A stretch of DNA of 64,000 nucleotides from Mustela lutreola (Eukaryota; Chordata; Mammalia; Carnivora; Mustelidae), in assembly GCF_030435805.1 (NCBI RefSeq), contig NC_081293.1, forward strand, positions 191,383,546-191,447,545, given 5' to 3'. Made by a program: the position numbers and the translations under genes. Positions 10,879 to 21,423 of this stretch are shown in pieces. The notes beneath the pieces are model-generated. The model saw nothing but the letters and a program-made list of their open reading frames with translations, was not told the DNA's origin and did no database searches. Numbering within the stretch: position 1 is the stretch's first letter; the number at the start of each line of letters is the position of its first letter.

Positions 10879-11790
10879 ATGTAGCCAGCACTCTCAGCCT
10901 TCTTCATGCTCCTCTTTGTCCTTCTGTGTCTCCTGGGAATCCTGGCCAATGGCTTCATTGTGCTGGTGCTGAGCAGGGAAATGATGCGGCGTGGGAGGCC
11001 GCTTCCCTCTGACATGATTCTCATTAGCTTGGGTGCCTCTCGCTTCTTCCTGCAGTGGTTGGGATGGTGAACAGCTTCTACTACTTCCTCTACCTGAATG
11101 AGTACAGCAGTGGTCCTATGCGGCAGCTCATTGGTCTCCACTGGGACTTCCTGAACTCGGCCTCCTTTTGGTTCAGCTCTTGGCTCAGTGTCCTCTTCTG
11201 TATGAAGATTGTTAACTTCACCCACCCGACCTTCCTTTGGCTGAAGTGGAGGTTGCCAGGGTCAGTGCTCTTCATGGCTTCTCTCCTGATCTCTTTCAGC
11301 ATCACCCTGCTCTTCTCTTGGGGAGACCACGCTGTGTATCAAAGATTTTTAATTAGAAAATTTCCTGGGAACATGACCAGGAGTGGAGCAGGAGGCTGGA
11401 AATTCACTATTTCTTGCCCCTGAAACTTATCACCTTGTCGGTTCCCTGCTCTGTCTTTCTGTTCTCAATTGCGCTGTTGATTCTCTGAGGTGACATACAG
11501 GGAGAATGTAGCACAGCGCCCATAGCCCACAGGACCCCAGTGGCCAGGCTCACACCAGAGCTCTGAAGTCTCTCATCTCCTTCCTCATTCTTTATGCTCT
11601 GTCTTTTTCATCCCTGGTCATTGATGGTGTGGGTTTCTTCTCCTCAGAGAATGACTGGTACTGGCCATGGCAGATTTTAACCTACCTGGGCACATCCGTC
11701 CATCGCTACATCCTCATTCTCAGCAACCTCCAGCTTTGAAGGTTGTGCAGGTAGCTACTTCTGTTAGCCAGGGGCTTCCAGCTGTCCTAG
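10879..11790 (+). pseudogene. TAS2R41: Bitter taste receptor pseudogene, TAS2R41-like
   Basis: Single-exon TAS2R remains of about 912 bases, close to the roughly 920 of a working gene. Recognisable family blocks: '[20 protein letters not shown]' (TM1), '[15 protein letters not shown]' (TM2), '[20 protein letters not shown]' and '[11 protein letters not shown]' (TM3-4), '[11 protein letters not shown]' (ECL2, with its glycosylation site), '[18 protein letters not shown]' (TM6) and 'NDWYWPWQI' (TM7), then a 3' end reading LLLLARGF before the natural stop near 11790. These match human TAS2R41 as I remember it better than TAS2R60. It is broken: codon 2 is TAG where CAG (Gln) is expected, the frame shifts near 11055 and again near 11395, and further stops lie at 11485-11487 and 11736-11738. 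A working receptor would sit in the membrane of taste cells and signal through gustducin. At least five disabling changes suggest an old loss. Confidence 0.85.
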
Positions 11791-12983
11791 GTGTCATGGT
11801 CCCGTCCAAAGCCCTGGATGATGATTGAACCAGTCAGTGCCCACTTACATGGAGATACAGTCACAAGCAGATATCCATTGGATTCTACTCTGGGCTTCTT
11901 CCTTTGGGAAGGAGAGGAGGGAAATCAAATCTGGGCATTCTGAATGAGATTCCTTCCTTGGGATGCTGTTAAAATAGGGCCACACAGGGCTCAGAGAGCC
12001 AGTATTGTTCAGAAATTCAGAATATAAAATTTTGTCTACTCTCTATTTTGTATCCCCTTCATTATGTGGCAGCTTTAGGTTAAAAAATCTTGATTAACAG
12101 TACATGTGATCTCAGTAGCCTCCCAGGGAATGAAGAGAAAATGTGTCTATGGCAGAGCTGTGGATAGGGAAGGAGCATGCCTCTTGAAGATAATGTAATG
12201 GTTGCCATGGGAGCCCCAGAGGTTGGTAGTTGTAGCTGGCAGTGCTCAGGGCTGTTATGTCTAATAGCCTTCCCTTCTGTGGAGATCCTTTTTCCTTCAC
12301 CATCCTTAGAGAATTTGGTTTTAATTTTATGAAAACTACTGGAGGGTTTCTTTATACCAACCCATCTCTTTTCTCATTATTATTTCCATTGTTCTGCCTT
12401 CAGTTTTCTCCCCTCTGAGGTCTAAGTGGCAGCCAGAATTTTTCCATGTTTATTCTCTTTTAGAATTACACATTGTGATTTTCCACATTTTCAAATTGTC
12501 TCTGGAACTTTTTTGTTTTTCCTCAAGCAAGTCACAAAGTCACATTTGAATTGAATAAACATGTACTTTGAGTTCTGAAAAATGAAGACTCAAGAGTTTC
12601 ACTTAGTTTGTGTCCAAAAACTAATCTTTTTTTTTTAAAGAATCATCCTATTAAATCTTATGTTTAAAAGTTATTTTGAAATAGCTTGCTCCATTTACTA
12701 TACAAACATTTCTAGAAATAATTTTAGAAAAGCTTCTATTTAGAGTGGGGTGCCTCTAAGGCAGGCTTAAAAGTTTTTGCTCAAAGGCACTAGTGTTCAA
12801 ATTTCAGAATTTGACTCGCAACTGGATGCCTGGTAGAGAGAAATTTTAATGTCCTCTGAGACTGTAAGTTATTTTCCTACTGATTGGGGTATATGTTGCT
12901 GAGTGAAAGTGCACTCATGAACTAATCTCTGTGGAGATTATTCCATATTTTTACTTTAAACATTTATTTTTAATAGGTAATAC

Positions 12984-12984
<1 letters not shown>
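11791..12984. other. Intergenic, no feature recognised
   Basis: Moderately AT-rich. Only short open frames (63 codons or fewer). No repeat family recognised. Confidence 0.5.

Positions 12985-13028
<44 letters not shown>
12985..13028. repeat. (TA)n microsatellite
   Basis: About twenty consecutive TA units, perfect over most of the length. Confidence 0.97.
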
Positions 13029-13029
<1 letters not shown>

Positions 13030-13069
13030 CTCTCTCCTACCTTCTCCTTCTGAGGCATTCTCATCAGTT

Positions 13070-13545
13070 TTGTATCCTTCTAGAGATATTTCATTCTATA
13101 GCAGAAAGCCACTAATAGTTAACTACCAGACCACTCCACTAACTTACCTATGTACTTACTTATGTATTCCACCAGGAACGAACTAACTAACTAACTAACT
13201 AACTAACTTATTAGCTATGTCCTTTCTCCTTGTGTCCTTCTACACAGATGGCTGCACAGTATGCATGCTCTTCTGCTCCTTGCTCTACTTAATATATCTT
13301 GGAGATCTACACATGTGGGAACACAGCATTTCCTCACTTTGAGGTTTTCTGGTTTTTGTTTTGACAAGGATGCACTATAGTGTCTTTGATTACCTGTTAG
13401 TGGTCATTTAGGTTGCTTCTTATCTTTTGCTATTACGGCAATGTTACACTGTTGAATGAATCTTCTACATAAGCAATCTTGCACATGTGTCAATTAACTG
13501 TAGGATAAATTCCATGAAATGGGATTACTGGGTCAAGTGGCATTT
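13070..13545 (-). repeat. Old L1 (L1ME/HAL1-type), segment 1
   Basis: Reverse-oriented phrases 'atatcttggagatctacaca', 'ttgctattacggcaatgtta' and 'gggattactgggtcaagtgg' belong to old L1/HAL1 ORF regions. The reading continues at 13726 after an inserted L1 3' piece. Confidence 0.6.
13178..13209. repeat. (AACT)n microsatellite
   Basis: 'aactaactaactaact...' over about 30 bases, near-perfect. Confidence 0.95.
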
Positions 13546-13725
13546 CTAATATTTTTAATTAATTTATTTTATTTAAATTTAATTAGCATATAGTATATCA
13601 TAGTTTCAGATATAGAGTTCAGTAATTCATCAGGTGCATATAACACCCAGTGCTCATTACATCACATGCATTCCTAATGCCCATCACCCAGTGACCCCAT
13701 CCCCTCACCTTGCATTTCGAGTTTT
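13546..13725 (-). repeat. Carnivore L1 3' end, short insertion
   Basis: 'aaatttaattagcatatagt', 'gcatataacacccagtgctc' and 'atgcccatcacccagtga' are the reversed carnivore L1 3' UTR. It splits the older L1, which resumes with 'tttgacagatattgccctac'. Confidence 0.8.
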
Positions 13726-13977
13726 GACAGATATTGCCCTACATAGGTTCAGATCAATTTACTTCCCCATTAGCAATTTAGGAGTGCACTTATTTTCATA
13801 CTTTCTTTTTTGCCAATCTAGGTAAAAAATGCCCTATTAGTATAGTTGTCATTTGTATGGTTCCTATTTTGAGTAAGGTTAATTATTATTTTATATGTTT
13901 AGAGCCATTTGTGTGTGTATTTTCTGTAGACAGTCTATATCTTTGCTTACATTTAGATTTGAATTTTTGCTTTTTTT
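13726..13977 (-). repeat. Old L1 (L1ME/HAL1-type), segment 2
   Basis: 'gacagatattgccctacata', 'gccaatctaggtaaaaaatg' and 'tatgtttagagccatttgtg' continue segment 1 in L1 order. Confidence 0.6.
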
Positions 13978-14167
13978 CCCCCAAAGATTTCATTTATTTA
14001 TTTGACAGACAGATCATAAGTAGGCAGAGAGGCAGGCAGAGAGAGAGAGAAGGAAGCAGGCACCCCGTCTAGCAGAGAGCCCTATGCAGGGCCTGATCCC
14101 AGGACCCTGGAATCACGACCTGAGCCGAAGGGAGACGCCTTAACCCACTGAGCCACCCAGGCCCCCT
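13978..14167 (-). repeat. Can-SINE, mustelid type, reverse
   Basis: 'atttatttatttgacagaca', 'aggcagagaggcaggcagag' and 'taacccactgagccaccca'. The flanking duplication is approximately 'gaatttttgcttttttt' (13961-13977) and 'gatttttgctttttttt' (14168-14184). Confidence 0.93.
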
Positions 14168-14640
14168 GATTTTTGCTTTTTTTTTAATTGGCTGGTAAGA
14201 GCTCTTTATACCTTAGAAAATTTAACTCTTTGTTTTTGATATGAGTGGCAAAACATTCTCCTACCCTCAGTGTTTTTTATTTTAATTTTTCTTGAGACCG
14301 ATATTAATTTTAAAACTTTCCTTATTTTGAAGTAATTATAGAATCACAGGAAGTTGTAAGGACAGTACAGAGTCATAGGTGCCCTTCAGCTAGCATCCCC
14401 CGATGGTAGTATCTTACCTAGCCGCAGTACGATAGTGAGACTGGGAAATTGATACAGGTGCATTACAGTAAGAAGTCTACAGATCTTATTCAGTTTCCCC
14501 TTTTTCAAACCTGCATTCATGTGTGTGTGATTTAATACAATTTTATTCCATGTACAGTTCATGTAGCCACGATTGAGGCACAGAACTGTTCCATCATCAC
14601 AAAGGAACTCTTTCATGTTACCCCTTTGCATTGTACCCTC
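14168..14640 (-). repeat. Old L1 remains, segment 3
   Basis: 'ggctggtaagagctctttat' continues the old ORF2. From about 14310, 'gaatcacaggaagttgtaag ... agcatcccccgatggtagta' is an old L1 3' UTR. Two old L1 pieces may abut here. Confidence 0.55.
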
Positions 14641-15622
14641 CCTGTGTTTTTTATTTTTTATTTTTACTTTTATAACAATGGTCTTTTTTTAAAAATTTTC
14701 TCCCAGTATTTTCCTGTGCATTTTTATTTGGTGCTTTTATTTATTTTATTTTATTTTTTCAGTGTTCCAAGATTCATTGTTTATGCACCACACCAGTGCT
14801 CCATGTAATATGTGCCCTCCTTAATACCTACCTCCAGGCTCACCTATCCCCCTACACTCTCCCCTCCAAAACCCTCAGTTTGTTTCTCAGAATCCATAGG
14901 TTATCATGCTTTGTCTCCCCCTCTGAATTTCCCCAATTCACTTTTCCTTTCCTTCTCCTAATGTCCTCCATGTTATTCCTTATGCTCCACAAGTAAGTGA
15001 AACCATATGATAACTCTCTCTGGTTGACTTATTTCACTCAGCATAATCTCTTCCAGTCCTGTCCATGTTGCTACAAAAGTTGGGTTTTCGTCCTTTCTGA
15101 TGGAGGCATAATACTCCATAGTGTATATGGACCACATCTTCCTTATCCATTTGTCCGTTGAAGGGCATCTTGGTTCTTTCCAGTTTGGCGACCGTGGCCA
15201 TTGCTGCTATAAACATTGGGGTACAGATGGCCCTTCTTTTCACTATATCTGTATCTTTGGGGTAAATACCCAGTAGTGCAATTGCAGGGTCATAGGGTAG
15301 CTCTGTTTTTAGTTTCCTAAGGAATCTCCACACTGTTTTCCAAAGTGGCTGCACCAACTGATATTCCCACCAACAGTGTAAGAGGGTTCCCCTTTCTCCA
15401 CATCCTCTCCAAAAGTTGTCTACTGTCTTCTTAATTTTGGCTATTCCAACTGGTGTGAAGTGGTATCTCAATGTGGTTTTGATTTGAATCTCCCTGATGG
15501 CTAATGATGATGAACATTTTTTCATGTATCTGTTAGCCATTTGTACATCGTCTTTGGAGAAATGTCTGTTCATGTCTTCTGCCCATTTCTTGACATGATT
15601 TTCTGTTTTTTGAGTGTATAAC
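14641..15622 (-). mobile_element. Carnivore L1, 5'-truncated
   Basis: Reversed L1 3' end. The 3' UTR (about 14735-15030) is followed by the end of ORF2, a 196-codon frame at 15624-15034 with '[20 protein letters not shown]', '[19 protein letters not shown]' and '[17 protein letters not shown]'. More diverged than the L1s at 6337 and 39657, so an older insertion. No clear target-site duplication found. The left boundary is blurred by T-rich sequence. Confidence 0.85.
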
Positions 15623-15668
15623 ATTGGCTTTCACCATGCAGATTTTTTTTCGTTGTTGAATTTATTTA

Positions 15669-15894
15669 TATATTTTTAAATTTTTAAAAAAGATTTTATT
15701 TATTTATTTGTCAGGGGGAGAGAGAGAGAGAGCTCACACACACATACACACACATGTGCGTGTGTACAAGCGGGGGGAGGAGCAGATGGAGAAGCAGGCT
15801 CCCCACTGAGAAAAGAGCTGAATGTGGGACTCAATCCCAGGACCCTGAAATCATGGCCCAAGCAGAAGGCAGACGCTTAACTGACTGGCATCCC
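15669..15894 (-). repeat. Can-SINE, reverse, with (CA)n-rich middle
   Basis: T-rich tail, 'gagagagagagagctcac', an ACAC/TGTG stretch, then 'gcaggctccccactgagaa' and 'gcttaactgactggcatccc'. A perfect 16-bp duplication 'ttgttgaatttattta' lies at 15653-15668 and 15895-15910. Confidence 0.93.
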
Positions 15895-16600
15895 TTGTTG
15901 AATTTATTTAAAACAATAATGAAGGCTGGCATTTTGTCTCATACTTTGAAGGTATTCCTCACTGTGATATTAAAAAAAAAAAAATGCCTTTTGGTTTCTT
16001 CTAGTGCTTTCATTTTTATATTTAAATACTTGACCCTTCTGGGATGTATTCTAATACAAGATATCCTAGATGCATAATTTTTCCCCAAAATGCTTAGCTT
16101 AACCATTTAATGGTTTACTTAACCATTTAATGGTTGCCTTAACACTTTTTATTGTATAATTTTTTTTCTTGACTGATTTAAAAAGCTACTTTTTATTATT
16201 ACTAAATTCCTATACATGTTGGTTTATTTCCAGACTTTCTATTCTGTTTTGCTACCTTGATATGCACCAGTCATGTACCAGTACTACAGCATTTTGCCTA
16301 TTTTAGGTTTATGATGTTTCAGTGACTGGTAAACTAGTCTTTCTTCATTAATCTTCTTTTCTAACTTTCTTGGCCATTATTTAAAATATAATAGTGTCTG
16401 GTCCCAAACAAAAATTCCTTTTTAGGAAAATTAAGTTGGATATAACTAAATGTATAATTCAACATAAGGAGTCATACATATACATGATGTTGCATCTTTC
16501 TGTTCAAAAATATAGTATGCTTTTCCATTTAGTCATGATTTCTTTTATTGCTTTCAGTAGTGTTTTAATTTTTTAAAATGCATACCTTTTACATGATGTG
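15895..16600 (-). repeat. Old L1, segment 4
   Basis: 'ctagtgctttcatttttata', 'tatttccagactttctattctg', 'tgcaccagtcatgtaccagta' and 'gctttcagtagtgttttaat' follow reversed L1 ORF2 order, continuing the element of 13070-14640. Confidence 0.6.
16101..16136. repeat. 20-bp tandem duplication of a near-palindrome
   Basis: 'aaccatttaatggtt' occurs at 16101-16115 and again at 16121-16135. Each unit is almost its own reverse complement. Confidence 0.9.
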
Positions 16601-16619
16601 ATGTGAATGCTTATGTATA

Positions 16620-16775
16620 ATTAACCCTTTATGCCTTAGTTTCCTGGCATATTCACTGAAGTAATAACAACTGTCTCGAAGTAATTGCAAAGACTAAAGT
16701 AGGTAATATATGTGCATGACATGTTAGTGTTCTTCATATTATTAACAATAATAATTATAGTATTAGATAGTTAAT
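16620..16775 (+). repeat. Possible MIR remnant
   Basis: 'atgccttagtttcctggcat' followed by 'taggtaatatatgtgcatg' loosely follows MIR order. Weak. Confidence 0.35.
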
Positions 16776-16792
16776 ATTATTTAAAAATTATT

Positions 16793-16980
16793 GGGGTGCC
16801 TGGGTGGCTCAGTGGGTTAAGCCACTGCCTTTGGCTCAGGTCATGATCTCAGGGTCCTGGGAGTGAGTCCCACATCGGGCTCTCTGCTAAGCAGGGGCCT
16901 GCTTCCCTTCCTCTCTCTCTGCCTGCCTCTCTGCCTACTTGTGATCTCTCTATGTCAAATAAATAAATAAAAAATTCTTT
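16793..16980 (+). repeat. Can-SINE, mustelid type
   Basis: Near-consensus head 'ggggtgcctgggtggctcag', then 'gtcatgatctcagggtcct', 'cctgcctctctgcctacttg' and an A-rich tail. Short AT-rich flanking duplication 'ttaaaaattatt' at 16781 and about 16979. Confidence 0.95.
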
Positions 16981-17284
16981 AAAAAATTATTTTCTGTATC
17001 TGCATCAGTATGAAGAAAGTTGAGAAACCCAAGTATGGTGAGGACATTTCTAGACACCAGGAAAAATTAGTGTTTTTTGTTTTTTTTTTTTTTACTCCTC
17101 TTGTTTTTTTCCCCATTCTTTTAATTTTTTCAACTACTAAATCAGGACAATATGTTAAATATGAGTGAGATAAAGAAAAACCACTTGTGGTGGGTAAGGA
17201 ATCACTTGAGAAGGGATTCTGATGCTGAAGGAGGTCACTGGAGATTCACTGGGTGGGTGACTCTCAGAGAACAGTTCACTTAAG
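16981..17284. other. Intergenic, no feature recognised
   Basis: Unassigned, with a T-rich run at about 17074-17092. Confidence 0.5.
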
Positions 17285-17745
17285 CAGCTTGAAAAAAATT
17301 GTTTGAATTCTAGTTAGTTAGGATATAGTGTAGTATTAGTCTTGGGTATACAATAGAGTGATTCAGCACTTCTATACATTATCTAGTACTCATCACAGCA
17401 AGTGCACTCCTTCATCTTCATCACCTCTTTCCCCTATCCCCCCACCTATCTCCCTTCTGGTAATCGTGTTTGTTCTCTGTAGTAAGAGTCTGTTTCTTGG
17501 TTTGTCTCTCTCTCTCCCTTTTTTCCCCTTTTTTCATTAAGTTTTTTTTTCAAGCCCCTATACAGGGCTTGAACTCATGACCCTGAGATCAAGATCTGTG
17601 CTGAAATCAAGAGTTGGAAGTCTAACTGACTGAGCCACCCAGGTACCCCTGATCATTTGTTTTGTTTCTTAAATTTCACATAGGAGTGAAATCATATGGT
17701 ATTTGTCTTTCTCTGACTGACTTATTTTGCTTAGCACTTCAGTAG
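17285..17745 (-). repeat. Carnivore L1 3' UTR, split by a short SINE
   Basis: 'ctagttagttaggatatagt', 'gattcagcacttctatacat', 'gtactcatcacagcaagtgc', then after the SINE 'ggagtgaaatcatatggtat' and 'gacttattttgcttagca'. Confidence 0.8.
17541..17649 (-). repeat. Short Can-SINE (tRNA head only), reverse
   Basis: 'caagcccctatacagggctt', 'catgaccctgagatcaagat' and 'ctgactgagccacccaggta'. It lacks the GA-rich middle of the full-length SINE. Confidence 0.85.
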
Positions 17746-17749
17746 CTTT

Positions 17750-18239
17750 TGACATCAGCTGAGGGAGAGAAAGAAAGAACTTAGAGTTGTGTTTTTACTT
17801 TGAAGACATAAAGGGGAAAGGGAAAAACCAGATAGGAATAGTAAGAGTTACTAAACATTATCTAGCTGTCTTTAAACCATGTTCTATATTATGCATTGTC
17901 ATGTCACTATATTGAGCTGTTCTATTGCGAAAAGAAATGAAAAGACTGAGAAAATGTATTGGAGATTAAACCAGCAGGAAATCAGATTGATTGGTGGACT
18001 TTGGACCATGTGCTAGACCTTCCTCAGCCCTCTTCTGGTAGCAAATTTCCTAATGGCAAATTCAGTTCTTGGTATCAGGAAAGTTAAACTAACATCCCTG
18101 TCTTTATTGATCCATGGCAGATATCACAGATCACTGCCAAAGGTTTCACAGAAGACATTTTGTAAAATTTAAAAACATAATGCAAAACAATATATAAGTC
18201 ACGATGTGTTAACATTGTAGAAGGCCACAGATTGTTTGA
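17750..18239. other. Intergenic, no feature recognised
   Basis: Unassigned. No gene or clear repeat. Confidence 0.5.
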
Positions 18240-18425
18240 GAATGTATTTGGTGAGCAGATATTTTTGGGGTGGCTATCTGTAGACACGCCCTATGCTGAG
18301 GATAAAGTACTGGGCATTACAGATGGTGTTTCTATCCCCATAGTGTTTATAGTCTCGTGGAGAGCCCGGCAAAGTGTCTAGTCATATAAATGAGCATATC
18401 ATTACAAATGCTTCAGCAGGTGATA
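18240..18425 (-). repeat. Possible L2 fragment
   Basis: 'ctatgctgaggataaagtac' then 'catagtgtttatagtctcgt' follows the reversed L2 3' order (gcactggggatac ... ggagtttacagtctagt). Diverged. Confidence 0.4.
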
Positions 18426-19778
18426 ACATTGTAGATGAGATGACATTTAAACACACAATTCCAGGTGCTTGTAGACCTGGAAACCCGTCCGTGAATTCCA
18501 GTCTGGGAAGCATTCTCTCTGGTGGTATCTTGGCTGTGTGATAGTGTGAAGCAAAGAGTGCTTTAGTAGGGGGTGATTTTTGTTCTGGATGGAAGAGATG
18601 GGATTTGTGCTTTCCTGACAAAGCAGGGAGGTCTTACCATCAGGGATCCTCTACTATGAAATTCCCAGGTCTGTTCAGGATGGCCACGGAACAACGTTCC
18701 CACATGCCCATTTACTCTTTCCTTTGTCTCCGAGTGACTCTATAAATACTCCCCTAATATATAGTTCCCAGCTCAGACCTGAGTTTTTCTCTCCTATTCT
18801 TCACACATTGGCTTATTCTCCATGAAAAAAGATAAAAGTATGAAGACTTTGCCAGGCTAGTGCTTTTGGTGAGACTCAGACCCGTTTTGTGAATCAATAT
18901 TAGAAAAGCAGACTCCAGATTCCTCCTTAACCAGAATGGGACCTGTCTAACCTGAGGGTTACCTCTTGAGACATGGCATGAGATCAGAAAAAAAACAGGG
19001 TTGTCACCGCTTACAAAAACACCAAATAAACTCTTTAGTTTTACTCAGGTTTCAGAGTGTTAATCAGATGGAATGGCTAACTTTTCATTTAAAGAAGAAA
19101 AAAAAAAGGAAAGTAGGAGGCACTTTATAGTTACACCCTCTGTTCAGTCTCAACTTCAAGATCTGTTCACTTTTACTTTCAACATTTCCCTATCTCTTAA
19201 ATAATTTCTAGTCTATATTCTTCCCAACTCTTTTGGTCTTTGAAACCTTATCTACCTGCTCTACAAAGTCTGCCCTAATTAGAGGAAGTTGAATTACGAA
19301 TAGCCGTTTCACTTACTCCCTCTAGTTAAGCATAAAATAGAGAATTTGTTGGACTAAGGGAAGAAAAAGTCTGTGCTACTTGTTTTTGTCTAGTTAGTCT
19401 AACAGTCCTGCTCTAGAGAAACAGGACAGCTTCTGGAACACCCTGTAAGATATGTTACTTTCCCATATCAAAAACTCTCCTATGCCAGGACCTCTAAACT
19501 AATTATTTGGCCTAGTTTTCAGACCCCTACGAAGTCAACCCCCTCTTTCCAGCCTTACTTCTGCCTCATAAATCCTCAGAGTGAAGTCTTTGCACTAACC
19601 AAACTGGTTTGCTCACTCTTTCCCAGACAAACCTCAGTTTTTTCAACCTCCTCACTTTATTTGTGTCGTTCCCCCACTCACCAAGAATAGATCTCTCTCT
19701 CGACTCCCTCAGCTGTCAAAATCTGACCATTTTCTAAGGCCCCAAATAATTTTTTCTTCTTCTTTAATCTGCCCCCTC
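18426..19778. other. Intergenic, no gene recognised
   Basis: Unassigned sequence. A 'tctataaatac' word occurs at about 18740, but nothing around it supports a promoter. Confidence 0.45.
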
Positions 19779-19930
19779 TTTTTAAAGAATTTATTTGAGA
19801 GAGAGAGCATGAGAGCAGAGAGGGTCAGATGGAGAAGCAGACGTGGGCTTCATCCTGGGGATTCCCGGACTCGGGGATCATGACCTGAGTAGAAGGCAGA
19901 CGCCTAACCAACTGAGTCACCAAGGTACTC
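19779..19930 (-). repeat. Can-SINE, reverse, diverged
   Basis: 'tttaaagaatttatttgaga', 'gatggagaagcagacgtggg', 'gggatcatgacctgagtaga' and 'cctaaccaactgagtcacc'. Flanked by 'ttctttaatct' / 'tcctttaatcc'. Confidence 0.85.
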
Positions 19931-20489
19931 CTCCTTTAATCCCTTTGCAAACTATCCAGATTTTTCCCCTTCATGGGGGAATTTCATGAGTTCAGTGGGG
20001 TTTTTAATGTGTGACCTGTATTTAGTAATTAACCAAATATCCCCTTACTTAACTTTTTGCATTGTTGGATTATGTTTTAAGTTCTTTTTTCTTTTTTGGC
20101 ACTTATCTTTTATCTTTTTAAATAGTCTCCAGGTAGCTGGGAAGGATCTCCTATCAGACTTTGCGTGTCTCTTATGGTACCTGGAGTGGTGTATTGCACA
20201 CAAATCTTTTTACTGATTGATATTTCTTTCTGAGACCTGAATGGTGTCCCAGGTCCATCATGCTCCTAGCATCTGGGAGGAGGGTGTTGGGATGATAACT
20301 GAGGTGAGGAACGGCTTCGGGCTGGGCACAGAAGAGGTGTCCATTAAATGTGGTATTTGGTGATTGACTGTAAAGATGAAGTTGACAAGTTTCACTGTCC
20401 TTAGGAAGTAGCCTTCTCTTTCTCCTTCTCAACTTGTCTATATTTCTCTGTTAACACAACTAACTTCCTGCACAGCATTCAGGTTTGGG
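19931..20489. other. Intergenic, 3' side of the receptor pseudogene
   Basis: Unassigned. No similarity seen to the TM6-TM7 part of the neighbouring intact receptor, so the pseudogene's 3' end is missing rather than merely diverged. Confidence 0.45.
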
Positions 20490-21023
20490 CCCCACCAGCA
20501 CCACAACACTGGAGCCACCATTACAACTGGGTGTGTGTGACACTCACAGGCCACGTGGTTCAGCACGTGGTGTCCCCAGGTGTGCAGGCACATGGTGACC
20601 ACTGTTTCCACCACAGAAGTCACCAGGCTTATAAGCCAAGAGACAGCTGCCATGATACAAGTGGTCACTGATAGCCATGTAGCAGTCATAGGCCATAGCA
20701 GCCAATAGCAAGAACTCAGTACTCCCCTGGGCCCCCGAGAAGAAGAGCTGGGTCCCACACTGGGTGAAGGAGATGGTCTTCTTTTCCAGCAGGAAGTGCA
20801 CCAGCATCTGGGGGACTCCACTAAAGGTGTAGCAAATGTCCACCACTGAGAAGTTGCAGAAGTACATGGGCAGGTGCAGGAGGACAATGAGCCCATTGCC
20901 CAGTGGGGTCAGCAGATAGGCAGCCCCAAATAGGACAAACAGTCCAGCCTGGGTCTGCCTGTCACTGGAGAGCCCCAGGAGGACAAACTCACTTTCCCAG
21001 GTCAGGTGGTTGTCCCTCCTCAT
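20490..21023 (-). pseudogene. Truncated family-2 olfactory receptor pseudogene
   Basis: A broken copy of the intact receptor at 25899-26840, read from its ATG at 21023. The frame opens with the same residues (LTWESEFVLLGLSSDRQTQ) plus one inserted His. It lacks seven codons in the first intracellular loop (the intact copy has IGLDARL there) and two codons in the PMYFFLCN block. MAYDRY is changed to MAYDCY, and 'AICDPLHY' is disrupted. Reading frame is lost soon after TM3. Similarity continues in pieces to about 20490 (the TM5 region), then stops, so TM6, TM7 and the C-terminus are gone. An 84-base stretch at 20923-21006 is identical to 26743-26826, whereas the adjoining 42 bases differ at five positions. 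It arose by tandem duplication some 5.8 kb from the intact gene. It is not expected to make a receptor. Confidence 0.93.
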
Positions 21024-21187
21024 GAAGCAGGTGGAGTAGGTGGCCAGCAGGAGGAGGTAGCTCAGAATCAATCAGAATTCAGTTTGGGCCTGAACAAAGG
21101 ACTGTAAGCAGAACTGCAAGAACTTGAATGTTTTTTCTATTAGACTCTGAGCCTCTTGAAATCAGGGATCTTTGGTGATTTTCTCTT

Positions 21188-21423
21188 TCTTTACTTTTTT
21201 TTTCTTTCTTTCTCTCTCTCTCTCTCTCTTTTTTTTTTTTTTTTTTGAGAGAGGCACAGAGAGAGTGCATGCAGAGTGGAGGTGGGGCAGAGGAAGAAGG
21301 CTTAAGCAGGCTTCATACCCAGTATGGAGCCCCACCCACGGCTTAATCTCAGGACTCTGAGATCATAACCTGAGTCAAAATCAAGATTTGGATGCTTAAA
21401 TGACTGAGCCACCCAGGTGCCCC
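21188..21423 (-). repeat. Can-SINE, reverse, long (CT)n/T tail
   Basis: A pyrimidine tract, then 'tttttgagagaggcacagag', 'gagatcataacctgagtcaa' and 'aatgactgagccacccagg'. Flanked by 'ggtgattttctctttc' / 'tgtgatttttctttg', an imperfect duplication. Confidence 0.9.

Noticed and set aside
13178-13209. Short direct repeats considered as a CRISPR-like array
   Set aside because: These are plain microsatellites (AACT, TA, CCA, CAAA) with no spacers, in a mammalian genome.
18730-18760. TATA-like word as a promoter
   Set aside because: No initiator, CpG island or downstream gene supports it, and such words are common in AT-rich DNA.
20438-20896. 152-codon minus-strand frame in the receptor pseudogene
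   Set aside because: Wrong-frame reading of the same pseudogene. The true-frame motifs lie in the frame starting at 21023.
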